Source: Durusdinium trenchii (lineage: Eukaryota; Sar; Dinophyceae; Suessiales; Symbiodiniaceae). Taken from it: a stretch of 64,000 nt of DNA. A program made the position numbers and the translations under genes. The notes under the pieces were generated by a model, which was given only the letters and a program-made list of their open reading frames with translations, was not told the DNA's origin and ran no database searches. The stretch spans positions 304,299 through 368,298 of the forward strand of contig CAXAMN010027450.1 of the NCBI GenBank assembly GCA_963970005.1, written 5' to 3'. Shown piece by piece: positions 39,301 to 47,675 of this stretch (position 1 is the stretch's first letter; each line of letters begins with the position of its first letter).

Positions 39301-42300
39301 TGTGAACTACGGCGGGCATCCAAAGCTCTCCGCTTCCCGGAGACGGAAAACCCCGACACTTTGAGCGACATGCAGCCTTGCGAGAGAAGCGAGAAGCGTG
39401 GCGCGCCTTCTTGGCCCGTTGCTTGCCGAAGCCTTCTGCCTGAGAAAGAAAGCTGCAAGGCCAAACAGGTGCACTGAGTGAGAACCAAAAGCATCTTCCA
39501 CTAGTTTCAGGCTCTATGACCTTTGCAAGTATACGGTATATGCCAGTGGTGGGAATGACAAGAAACAAGCTGAAGAGAAGAGTCCTCGCAGAGTGTGAAG
39601 TGACATTTTCTTCAAGTAGCTTTGACCCAAAGGACATCAACATAAATAACAACACGCTCACTTGATAAACAAAATAATCGCTTATATAACTATTGTAATG
39701 TAGACGCTTGATGTATAAACACCCTCGTTCAGATTCTTAAAGCCTCTTCATATGGCAGTGTTATTTGTCAACCATCTATGCATCTACATTAGGGGCATCT
39801 CTCTTGTTCTTGTTTCCAAAGACGCTATGTGGTAGGAGGCGATCGCTAGTAGGTTGGAGGCCATTGCTATTAGGCACGTCCGATCCACGGTGACCTGTAT
39901 CATCCATCGTCCAATTCCCCGCCAGTCGAGTTCGTGCTATATTCCGGGAACCGCGCCGCTTCGAACCGATGGACCGGAAATGGAATCGCTCCAGCTTCTT
40001 TGGATGGCATGGAGTGGCAGGTATATACATGGAACTCCAAACTTCCCGGAGAAACAGCCGTGAGGATTTCGACTGCTCCAGCTGGCCGGTCCTCGTACAA
40101 ATTGTCCCCATCTAGAATCTCATCGGCGGTGAAGTCCCGCAGTGATTCCTGATGTTTTTCAGGGAATGCTCGTAGGTTGGAGGCCATCGCTCTTAGGTTG
40201 GAGGCCAACAAAGTCTTTCTATGGCAGGGCTGCAATTGCAAGATGCAGCAATTTCCACAGTGCTTTTCGTGGAAAAGGTGGAAACAAATCTCCCAGTGCA
40301 ATCTCAATCAGCTTCTCCATCATGGAGAAATGGCAGGATCTGCAAGCTAGCAGTTGAGTCGAAAAGAAGGGAAATGGGTTCCTGTGAGTCCATGTGTCTC
40401 TGTTTTCGTCTCACACTTCCAGGTCTCCAAATTGCCACTTCTCTTTCAAGAGAAAACGTGGCCATTCGCTCCGATTTTCATTCCCTCTCCGACTCTCCCG
40501 AAAAATTGCACGAAAAGAACACACAACACCGTCCTCGATCGAGAGGAGATCGTGACCTGGCGCGAGCGAAGAGCCCGCGGCCGGCGCGACAAGGAAAAGA
40601 ACGCCCTCTCGTTCGGCCGGTGGAGACTTTCCAGGGTCCACACCCTTCTCACTCTTGATGTTCAGCTGAAGGTCGTAAAACCTTGGCACGGAGCAGACAT
40701 GGAGCCATGGATGGGCAAAGGACCTGTTTCCTACTATGTGTCCTTCAACCATTGGATCCCAACACTTCAGTACACTTCACACTGGATCTTGTAATGTCTC
40801 CTGCTTTCACCAAGTCTTGAAGGATAACCCTCCATATATGATGAGATTGTGCATTCCAAATGAGGGGGGTTATCAATCAAGATTATACATGATGTCCTTT
40901 CTAGTATCTTCATCTCAGGGGATCTCAGGGGTAGAAACATGCGGAGAATAGTGACAAAAACCGCCCCAAAAGCTGAGGTGTGCCCACGTCTCTGTCCTCT
41001 TCGAGGTGTAGTCGACCTAAGTCAGTGGACTGGCGGACTGGCTATATAGGTGAGATTTCAAAAGCACAGCAGGAAATCCGTTGGAAGTTTTTGCAAATGG
41101 ACTCCTGATGCCTTGCAAAAGCACTGATGCGTCGTTGCTACCGGGAGACATCCAAACATTCGATGTAGTTCTCCATCTCCCCTTCGAATAGCCTCGGTTC
41201 AGGCTGCCAGGGATTCAAACAGCTGTGAGCAAGCGGATCTGTTGCAAATCAGCGTATCTGGGAAAGCCTCTATCCCTAGGCCACATGTGGACTTGGTGAT
41301 CTAAGTATCAGAAGTGGTTGCATACTGTTGCAAACATTCAAATCTGGTTGTGCTTGCATGGTTTCATAGAGTTCACAAACCAACAAAACCTGCTGGAACA
41401 ATAGCAAGATCGAAACATCTTCTTGGCCTCTTGATGGAGCCATCCATCTTGGTTCCCTTCATGTTTTCCTGGACGTTGCCGGGCTTTCAATTGGATTTCG
41501 ACAGGACGGTGCAAGGGCCACAGCAAATCAAAGCATGAGCAGAGTTAAAGACAACTTCTGAAAGCAGCTTGCAAACGCTCACGGAAATATGGCCGATCTG
41601 ACTTTGTAGTTTTCCTTAAGTCCTGAATATCCCTGAATAGTGCTCTTGGCTAGACTATGTTAGACTACTTTGGGTAGAGAAAATGCATGATTATCTAGAC
41701 TCAATGTGAGATCTCTCCCAAGACTCTTCAGGTATTCCAGTTGCATTTTCTAACCAGGCGCGCAGCTCGTCTTAGTCTCTTTGAATGCTCCGAAACAAAC
41801 AGAAAAGTAAATAAAACATACTAGGGGCCCCTGGCCTTACAACTAGGAGCAAGGGGCTCCTGGCATCGCTACTAGGAGCAAGGACGCTACTATATAGGGG
41901 GGTCCTGGCATCGCTGCTAGGAGCAAGGACGCTACTAGGGGCTCCTGCTACTAGGAGCAAGGACGCNNNNNNNNNNGGAGCAAGGACGCTACTAGGGGCT
42001 CCTGCTACTAGGAGCAAGGACGCTACTAGGGGCTCCTGGCATCGCTACTAGGAGCAAGGACGCTACCAGGGGCTCCTGGCATCGCTACAGGAGCAACTAC
42101 TAGGGGCTCCTGGCATCGCTACAAGGAGCAAGGACGCTACTAGGGGCTCCTGGCATCGCTACTAGGAGCAAGGGCGCTACTAGGGGCTCCTGGCATCGCT
42201 ACTAGGAGCAAGGAACTAGTAGCGAGGACGCTACTAGGGGCTCCTGCTACCAGGAGAAAAAACGATACTAGGGGCTCCTGGCATCGCTACTAGGAGCAAG

Positions 42301-45300
42301 GACGCTACCTGGCATCGCTACTAGGAGCAAGGACGCTACTAGGGGCTCCTGCTACTAGGAGCAAGGACGCTACTAGGGGCTCCTGGCATCGCTACTTGGA
42401 GCAAGGACGCTACTAGGGGCTCCTGGCATCGCTACTAGGAGCAAGGACGCTACTAGGGGCTCCTGGCATCGCTACTAGGAGCAAGGACGCTACTAGGGGC
42501 TCCTGCTACTAGGAGCAAGGACGCTACTAGGGGCTCCTGGCATCGCTACTAGGAGCAAGGACGCTACTAGGGGCTCCTGGCCTTACTACTATAATGGACA
42601 TGCTCAGCCGGAACATCCACTTGGCAACAAGAATGCCGTCCTCCAGCCGGTCGCAAAGGATCCGATTCAGCTCCTAGCTGACCGAACGCAGACCGTGGTC
42701 ATTTGGGGTCCGCTGTGGACACCAAGATGAGGCCATCTCAGAAAGGAACCTGGTCGATTCACAAGGCTCGTGCTCCATTTCTTGGTCACGACAGGAGTTT
42801 TTTTGTTTTGACCCGGCAGTCCAGTGAGGTTATATGTGAGGTTGTTCCTTAAGAAGTCTGAAGAAGATCATCTTCCACTTCCTCCCGTTTTAAGTGTTCC
42901 GGGGCTCGACTGAGCACAAGGCAGTAGTAAGGTGGTGGTTCTGCACGAAGAATTCACAAGTTCTACTCTCAGCTACAGTTTGGCATTTGCTCCAGCTTTC
43001 TCAGACTAGGAAAATCATAAACCCATACTGCGAGACCGTACCCCTTCTTCACATTTCTCACCCCAAAGTGCAAACCACTTCTCTCCACTCCGCAACACAA
43101 ACACGTGGTGTGTCCTGTGCGTCATGCTGGGTAAAGGCGTCGGTGGTGTCCCACCCAAAAGATTTCATCAGCTCTTTACAGTTCACAGCCTCAGCGCCCG
43201 ATGCGGAGTCGACGTACTCCACACGGACGCACCAACACGTCGGTGTTCTCGGAGGGGTCCGGTGGGTCGGTTTTCAACGTTCGCACGGTCAGCACCTGAA
43301 AAGTATGCAACCGACCCAGCAAATTGAACACACATTCCAGGCAGCCTGTTAAGGGTTGGGGAGTTTGGCTTGACTCACAGCCAATATATCCTTCATCTAA
43401 ATAAATGTGGATTTGGGATAGGTTGTCGCCTCTCAAGTATAAGGTTGGAATATGTGTTTTCCATTGTTTTCCAGGGGTCATCTGAAACGGCTTGCACATG
43501 AAGCACATTGTAAGGGTTGATGAGTGCAGAAATGGCTCAAGCATCTGTTTGTTGTAAACACATGTCACGTTTGTCTGTGCAAAAGAACTCCACAACAATA
43601 CACAAGCTGTGAAAAATGGCCATGGTGACAGCAAATCAAAAAGCTCCTGACTTCTGAACCAGTTGTCCACCAGGAGATGCTCGGGATATGAACAAGCCAA
43701 TTGAAGGTGTGGCATGCCCTTGCACCCTCTCTGTGTGTGTGTTTGCACGTGTGCGTGACAACTTCTTGACTTCTTGACCAACAAACCACCCACCCACGTT
43801 CTCGCGAACTCAGCCGACTGCGTTCTCTGCCGTCTGCAATTTGTAAAACACATTCTGCAAGGCCTGGGATGCCCAGTGAACTGCCCGGCTGCCCTGCAGC
43901 TTCTAAAAAACGACACCTACTCACTCTGAGTCTCTGAGTGCTGTAGACTTACTTGAACCGTCCAAAAACAGTGTCGCACAGGAGCAGACTCTGCCGATCT
44001 TCGACGAAGACCCGTTGGACCTCTTGACCTCTCGGGATCTGATCTGACCAAGACGAATGCTACACTCCCCCCCACCAAGAATCCTGGTGGCCACGTGGAA
44101 GATGGCCCTGATGTTTGGATGACCACATCCGGAGACCACACAGGTGGTTTTCCATGTCCATGATTTCAGTGAGTGCAACCAGTGTAGCGCACACAGGTCA
44201 CCTGGTCTCCATCTGTCCACTCTCCAGTGTCTCAGAGGTCCTCCCCCAAGTCTTCCCCCCGCCTGTATCAGTGAGATGTCGCCTGCATCGCTGAAGCCGA
44301 AACTACCACGCCGATCAAATCACTAGAAATCCGGGAAGCGCCATACTCAAGTCGTGCAGAGGGAACCTTGATGTCACACTCAATCCTGCAGACAACGACT
44401 TGATGATAGACTCCGGTCGAAACACGTTGAAGTGGAAGTGGAAACCAGCGGTAACTTCAGAGCCCAAATCATGATCCTTTCGGGGCCTTACGATTCGAAT
44501 GCGGCTCTCCAAAGCTGCTATGCCTTCATCACCGCATCATTGTTTGGGGCAGAATTGGTTGGTCAGGCTGAGCTGCGACTTGGCTTCTTGATGCTTCTTG
44601 CGTCTCATACTCCACTGGGCTTCTCGGCTCCAACTTGGACAGTGAAACTGGGACTTGGCGGTGAAAGATGTGGACCAGGTGCCAACCACCGAATCGTCCA
44701 TTTACGGCCGCGACGATCTTCAGGCGAGGTCGGTGAGGTTCATAATTCAGTCTTTCAGATCATCCAGATTTCTGATCCATAGTACTTCCGAAATCCTGAC
44801 TCCATCGTAAACCTTGAGGCTGAATCCTATTTCGCGAATCTTAATCCTAGATCCCGTATCCCGGTTCACAAGAACAAGCACCCCCTGTCCCTTTCTGTCT
44901 ATTCTGCAAATGAAACTGTCTTGGTGCCTTCATCATCAGCTTTTTCCATGTTGGCATCGTCCTGAGCGTCAGGGAAGAACGGAACCGACGCAGCCGATCT
45001 CACTTGGTATATAGAGCAATCCAGCGGCCAACTGAAAAGTACTTCTCAGTGACTCCTCACAGCTCTCCAAAGCACATGACCCAGCTGTGCCTTTTCTTCC
45101 TTCTCTGTGTCAATGGAGTAAACTATGTGCCTCAGCATGTCGTAAAGGAAACAAAGGAAAAAAGTACATCGCCAGTTAAGAAGAACCTCCAGAATCCTCA
45201 TGCCTCAAACTCAAGCTGGACCGCCCACTAGCTACATGTTGCAAACAGAATCAAAGATCTGCAGTAGAACATGCTAGGGTGAGAAGGAAACCTCGCATGG

Positions 45301-46302
45301 CCTCAGGAGAGTTTCTCTCATTTGCCATTCCCCGCCTGAATGCTCCCGCGTGAAACAAACTCTGCAAGAGTCCATTCATGTAGCACCTGGCGAATGAAGC
45401 GGCTGGTGCTGCAGGGCAGACCTGTTGAGATTGATATCTGTGCAGGCGATGCAGGTCAGTTTGTTCTCAGCTGGTCGACCTGGTGTCCCTCCCCACCAAC
45501 ATGCCTTCTGTCTCCCCTGGTGAGGCACCCATCCGGCGGGATTAGCTCTTGTTTACTTGTAGTCCCGATCTTTGGAAGCCAAAGTGTATTTTGTGACGGA
45601 CAGCCAATTTGTTCATATTCATGTGACGCGTCGTGTGTTTATCGGCCACGTGGCCTTGGTAGGGGGACTAACATCTACAGTTTGTGATGAACCAACATCA
45701 CCAACATCCACAAAAATTCGCTGTCTGTGTAAAATAAAGGTTTGCAGGGGTGCTTCCTTTGCTTTTCCTAATTTCCAGCAGTGCTTTCTTTTGTGTTCGT
45801 CTAACACACCCCTGAACACCCGAGATTCACTGACCAGAACATCATGAGTGTGCATTGAAAGAGACCCTCGGGTTCGACCCAAGTGGAGGAAAAATAGAGG
45901 ACCATTGCATTCTGTAAATTTCTTGATCACGGTCACACCACTTCAAAAATGGCTCTGGGTCAAACTTTGAGGACCTTGGGGCCTTGAATGACCTACGTAT
46001 AGACGCCTAAAGAATGGTTGACCACCACCCACGGCTTTCGATCCCCCCATGAACCTACAGGGTCCAACCCCCCCCGTTTCAGCGAATGGCATCCGCCTCA
46101 GAGGCCAAGCACCAAGGCCCCCCACGTTGCACCATGGTTCATCAGCCCAACAAAGCTGGTCTCCCTCCTGGTTGGAGCAGTTGAGATGTGTTGAGGTCAC
46201 ATGTGAGGACGCTTTCAGCTGCATCTGACAAGCTGTTTTGGAACATATCGGAAATCTCCACGTCTTTTGCCAACACAAAGAAGGACTCTGCAAGGGGGGT
46301 TC
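33282..46302 (-). CDS. USP7/UBP12-like ubiquitin-specific protease, 21 exons traced
   Basis: Deubiquitinase of peptidase family C19: it would cleave the isopeptide bond after ubiquitin's C-terminal Gly, in nucleus or cytosol. Read right to left, 21 exons (1174 nt, about 391 codons) join without a phase error. In order they give RETSFVGLMNHGAT/CYMN (catalytic Cys), FYKLQ, KSFGWDTT, QHDAQEL, LFEGEMENYIECLDV, FYDLQLNIK, LDGDNLYE, AEGFGKQRAKK, FPPVLNLQLKRFHFD, VKLNSRFEFP, LLHSVVVHSGDV, GHYYAYIRP (catalytic His), HWVKFDDDVV (third catalytic residue), VEDNFGG, NAYMLVYIRED and a charged helix. This order and wording match USP7/UBP12 rather than USP47. The start codon, the N-terminal MATH domain and the C-terminal ubiquitin-like domains of the family were not securely found. 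The introns hold repeats. Identity is sure; outermost exon limits are inferred. Confidence 0.9.
33878..33944 (-). CDS. USP exon 20, YMLVYIRE strand
   Basis: Reads YMLVYIREDSAEEVLRIPD then PLQ. This is the last strand of the C19 fold, near identical to YMLVYIRES of USP7. Acceptor gcgag|G, donor CAG|GCAGGG (GC class). Confidence 0.94.
33974..34078. repeat. CTACTAG-family repeat in a USP intron
   Basis: Four units of CCAGGAGCTACTAGTAGTG type in the intron between USP exons 19 and 20, starting 30 nt before exon 20. Confidence 0.8.
34297..34377 (-). CDS. USP exon 19
   Basis: Reads HRDPDRKMLQLSLRQFQW then PTRPRIHN plus two bases of Ala. It brings the NA of NAYMLVY and fits phase on both sides. 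Acceptor ctagag|G, donor GC|GTGCGC. Confidence 0.75.
34991..35090 (-). CDS. USP exon 18, NFGG box and insertion
   Basis: Reads SDYAAVEDNFGGSDLN, matching EEAxExNYGG, then a Trp/Arg-rich stretch to the strong donor AG|GTATGTG. The second half has no counterpart in animal USP7. A second donor (GTG|GTGAGG) 29 nt earlier is possible but breaks phase with exon 19. Confidence 0.85.
35611..35650. repeat. CTACTAG-family fragment
   Basis: Fragment TTAGTAGCGATGGCCTCCAA plus CCTCCACCCTAGAAG in the intron after USP exon 17. Confidence 0.6.
36150..36177. repeat. (TC)n/(TA)n patch
   Basis: CT run followed by a TA run, in the intron between USP exons 17 and 18. Confidence 0.7.
36577..36608. repeat. (TA)n microsatellite
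   Basis: Two TA runs separated by CAA, about 90 nt past USP exon 17. Confidence 0.85.
36700..36752 (-). CDS. USP exon 17, FDDD box
   Basis: Reads PNLDEHWVKFDDDVVTP, equivalent to SDQWYKFDDERVT, and carries the acidic residue that completes the catalytic triad. Acceptor gcgag|G, donor CTT|GCGCCT (GC class). Confidence 0.93.
36830..36853. repeat. 8-bp tandem repeat
   Basis: Three exact copies of GAGTCGCG in the short intron between USP exons 16 and 17. Confidence 0.85.
37040..37070 (-). CDS. USP exon 16, catalytic His
   Basis: Reads GHYYAYIRP with the active-site His. Acceptor ctcccag|G, donor AT|GTTGCC. Confidence 0.93.
37159..37217. repeat. Long imperfect hairpin in a USP intron
   Basis: Arms 37159-37176 and 37200-37217 pair at 17 of 18 positions (CGCTTCTTCAAGGAAGCT against its complement); four inner C-G pairs extend the stem past a bulge. 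It lies between USP exons 15 and 16. It could be a small fold-back element or an RNA hairpin. Confidence 0.8.
37753..37799 (-). CDS. USP exon 15, HSG strand
   Basis: Reads HYLLHSVVVHSGDVN, matching YxLHSVLVHSGDVHGGHYY. Acceptor cttgag|G, donor AACA|GCTGGA (GC class). The next exon completes Ser, so the usual HGGH becomes NSGH. Confidence 0.92.
38066..38121 (-). CDS. USP exon 14, RFEFP box
   Basis: Reads VKLNSRFEFPRKLDLSQF plus two bases of Ala, matching VKINDRYEFPxxLDL. Acceptor tctgag|G; donor drawn at TTTGC|GCCTGG, which makes the join to exon 15 match family spacing. A GT site 25 nt further is the alternative. Confidence 0.9.
38602..38682 (-). CDS. USP exon 13, LQLKRF box
   Basis: Reads GIRFMAFPPVLNLQLKRFHF then DMERMDM. 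This is the hallmark QLKRF strand of family C19 and was the first diagnostic hit. Acceptor aaccag|G, donor ATG|GCTTGG (GC class). Confidence 0.95.
39407..39439 (-). CDS. USP exon 12 (33 nt)
   Basis: Reads AEGFGKQRAKK, the AEGHGLQDAKK segment of UBP12. Preceded by a good pyrimidine tract (tttctttctcag|G) and followed by AAG|GCGCGC. Confidence 0.9.
39832..39876. repeat. CTACTAG-family repeat
   Basis: GCGATCGCTAGTAGGTTGGA with GGCCATTGCTATTAGG, in the intron after USP exon 11. Confidence 0.7.
40092..40148 (-). CDS. USP exon 11, LDGDN box
   Basis: Reads ESLRDFTADEILDGDNLYE, matching ASFDKYVEVExLEGDNKY. Acceptor catcag|G, donor GAG|GACCGG (GA class). Confidence 0.92.
40166..40212. repeat. CTACTAG-family repeat
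   Basis: Two TTGGAGGCCATCGCT-type units about 20 nt ahead of the acceptor of USP exon 11. Confidence 0.7.
40651..40681 (-). CDS. USP exon 10 (31 nt)
   Basis: Reads FYDLQLNIKS after a split Arg codon, matching EDFYDLQLxVKG. Acceptor ccaag|G. The exit is drawn at AGT|GAGAAG (GA class, phase 0); a GT donor two bases earlier would need an extra microexon before exon 11. The segment corresponding to GCKDIY of relatives is missing. Confidence 0.82.
41142..41192 (-). CDS. USP exon 9, LFEG box
   Basis: Reads LFEGEMENYIECLDVS and joins exon 8 through a split Arg codon. It matches LFEGxxxxYIxCxxVD. Acceptor accgag|G, donor CG|GTAGCA. Confidence 0.9.
41428..41468 (-). CDS. USP exon 8
   Basis: Reads ENMKGTKMDGSIK plus two bases of Arg; the family has EEKMKGTxVEGTIxxLF. 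Acceptor gtccag|G, donor AG|GCCAAG (GC class). Confidence 0.88.
41818..42596. repeat. Large tandem array of the CTACTAG family
   Basis: About 20 head-to-tail units. The long unit is 40 bp (GGCATCGCTACTAGGAGCAA followed by GGACGCTACTAGGGGCTCCT); the short unit is 34 bp, lacking GGCATC. Long and short units alternate irregularly. It fills most of the intron between USP exons 7 and 8. The same words translate as LLLVVRPGAPSSVLAPSS on the minus strand, a common false protein in such genomes. Confidence 0.95.
41967..41976. other. Assembly gap (10 N)
   Basis: Ten Ns inside the tandem array; the true array length is therefore unknown. Confidence 0.99.
42641..42673 (-). CDS. USP exon 7 (33 nt)
   Basis: Eleven codons, ELNRILCDRLE, continuing QHDAQ-ELNRILCD as in UBP12 (ELNRVLCDKLE). 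Donor GAG|GACGGC (GA class). The tandem repeat array of 41818-42596 begins only 45 nt into the following intron. Confidence 0.9.
43115..43189 (-). CDS. USP exon 6, SFGW and QHD box
   Basis: Reads AVNCKELMKSFGWDTTDAFT then QHDAQ; the family consensus is [21 protein letters not shown]. The conserved Val is Ala. Acceptor ctgag|G, donor CAG|GACACA (GA class). Confidence 0.92.
43822..43863 (-). CDS. USP exon 5, ALQ helix
   Basis: Reads ALQNVFYKLQTAEN, matching LALQxxFYxLQ of USP7/UBP12. Acceptor cccag|G, donor AAC|GCAGTC (GC class). An upstream acceptor at 43893/43894 would add ten residues but fits the family less well. Confidence 0.88.
44342..44385 (-). CDS. USP exon 4
   Basis: Reads LSVTSRFPLHDLSM and fills the variable loop before the ALQ helix. 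Placed by phase (2 nt entry, phase 0 exit), AG|G acceptor (ctgcag|G) and ATG|GCGCTT donor. Sequence alone is not diagnostic. Confidence 0.68.
45292..45386 (-). CDS. USP exon 3, catalytic Cys box
   Basis: First full codons read CYMNGLLQSLFHAGAFRR, the Cys box of family C19 (nucleophile is the first Cys, codon 45385-45383). The usual Ser after CYMN is Gly. Acceptor AG|G; donor G|GTTTCC after ...NSPEAMR. Confidence 0.92.
46126..46167 (-). CDS. USP exon 2, start of catalytic core
   Basis: Reads RETSFVGLMNHGA and, with the first base of exon 3, T. It matches the family box KKETGYVGLKNQGAT just before the catalytic Cys; the usual NQG is NHG here. Acceptor AG|G, donor AC|GTGGGG. Confidence 0.88.
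46245..46302 (-). CDS. USP exon 1 (first traced)
   Basis: Open segment reading TPLAESFFVLAKDVEISD, between an AG|G acceptor and an AT|GTTCCA donor. It joins the next exon in phase as D-M-RETSFVG. It lies where the end of a MATH domain would be expected in USP7, but the likeness is weak. An alternative acceptor (AG|A) 15 nt further in would shorten it. Confidence 0.5.
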
Positions 46303-47031
46303 CTATCCACGAACCAGCCAACTTGAGGTGAAGAAATCTCAAGGGTTGCATTGTCCCAAGTGACAAGCTTGGAATTCCAAGTTCAACCAGGTCAAACGAG
46401 CTGCATTTGGTTAAGTTGGCCAGGTTTGACAATTCGGTGTGGTTCCTTCCTTTCCAGCAAGGTGTGCTCACTAGCTGCATTGAGTAGAATTCTGAAGGGT
46501 GCAGGTTCCAGTGGCCTGAAGACTGGCCACTTGCATGTGACCAGACCAGGTTGGTCAAATGCTGAACCTTAAAACATGTTTTAAACCAATCTTCAAATCA
46601 CCTCCAATTCGTTCCAAAGAACGGAGTGTCTATAAGCTCAATCACCAGGAACACACTCCGTGCTGCGAGTTTCGCGGACGAAGCTGTTTAGGATCGTCGC
46701 TGCTTCGCAGTGCTCCATGCCGCACCGTGCGTCGCTCCGTGCATCGTGCCTGCAGTTGTAGTCGGAGGAGACCTGAATATTTTCGGCCTGAGCGTGCACA
46801 GGCACAAGCACGTCTGGCCGTCTGGCATTTGGCTGTGAGGGTCAAGAAAGAATGGCTTAATTACAAGAGGGTCTGAAGAAGCCATGGTTGGCTCGCGTTG
46901 TCTTTCATGGCATTTCAAGTGATTTGGCGTTCAGTTGACTTGGGCGTAACAGGTGCCCTTTCCGTACCACCAACTGAACCAGGGAGTAACCTCAATGGCT
47001 TGCCTTCGAGAAGGAGCCTCTTTCTTCTGAC

Positions 47032-47071
47032 TGAAAATATGCTCGGCCACCAATGCTTCAATGACCGGTAG
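47032..47071 (-). CDS. Exon candidate upstream of the USP core
   Basis: Reads LPVIEALVAEHIF between ctttccag|C and TTTTCA|GTCAG. Its exit phase fits USP exon 1 only if exon 1 uses the shorter alternative acceptor. It may be intron noise. Confidence 0.22.
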
Positions 47072-47656
47072 CTGGAAAGTGTTGTCAATGAGTCTATGAG
47101 ACGGCAGAAAGTCTGGATGTCTTGCGGCAGAAAGTCTGTGAAGTGTCTCTTGAACCCGAGATGTTGAAGTTGGAACGTTCACATCTCAAAACCGGTTCAA
47201 AACCGGTTCCTGCCTCATTCGATGACCGTATTTTGTTCCAAGAGCTCATAGAAAGTCCCTCAAGAAGATTCAAGACATTTCCCATTGCCATTAAGTTCTC
47301 AAGGAGTATACAAATCATAACCCTGCAAGCCTCGCAACACGAAGGGAGAGTCTTGCCTCCAACGCCCATTCCCCTGACCCCAAACGAGGTACACTTGGCC
47401 ACAAAAACTGCAGAAACAGGTCAACAGTTTGGCATCCAAGTCCAAACAGCTTTTGATAAGACTCCCCTGACTTCTGCTCTTCCTCAAAACCCCTTTCCGA
47501 CTCTCCCACATGGGGAAAAAAAAGCACAATCTCCGCCTGCTTCACACAACAGCACGCTCGAAAGCAAAGGCTGTCTTCAGGGCCTGCAACAGCAAACATG
47601 CGCAAAAGAAAATAGCCATGAAGATGCCCAATGCTCCAGCAGCTAATTAGGATGTA

Positions 47657-47675
47657 TACATATATATATATATAT
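47657..47675. repeat. (TA)n microsatellite
   Basis: Short TA run. Confidence 0.82.

Noticed and set aside
41772-42017. ORF with LLLVVRPGAPSSVLAPSS repeats
   Set aside because: Translation of the tandem array, interrupted by the N gap.
43191-43916. 241-codon minus-strand ORF
   Set aside because: It runs in a different frame through two real protease exons and the intron between them; a chance frame.
46142-46558. 138-codon minus-strand ORF with leucine-rich look
   Set aside because: It spans protease exons 1 and 2 and introns in one frame; only the small exon pieces are supported.
47122-47646. 174-codon plus-strand ORF with protein-like composition
   Set aside because: No recognisable motif, no splice logic, and opposite to the host coding strand; kept only as a curiosity.
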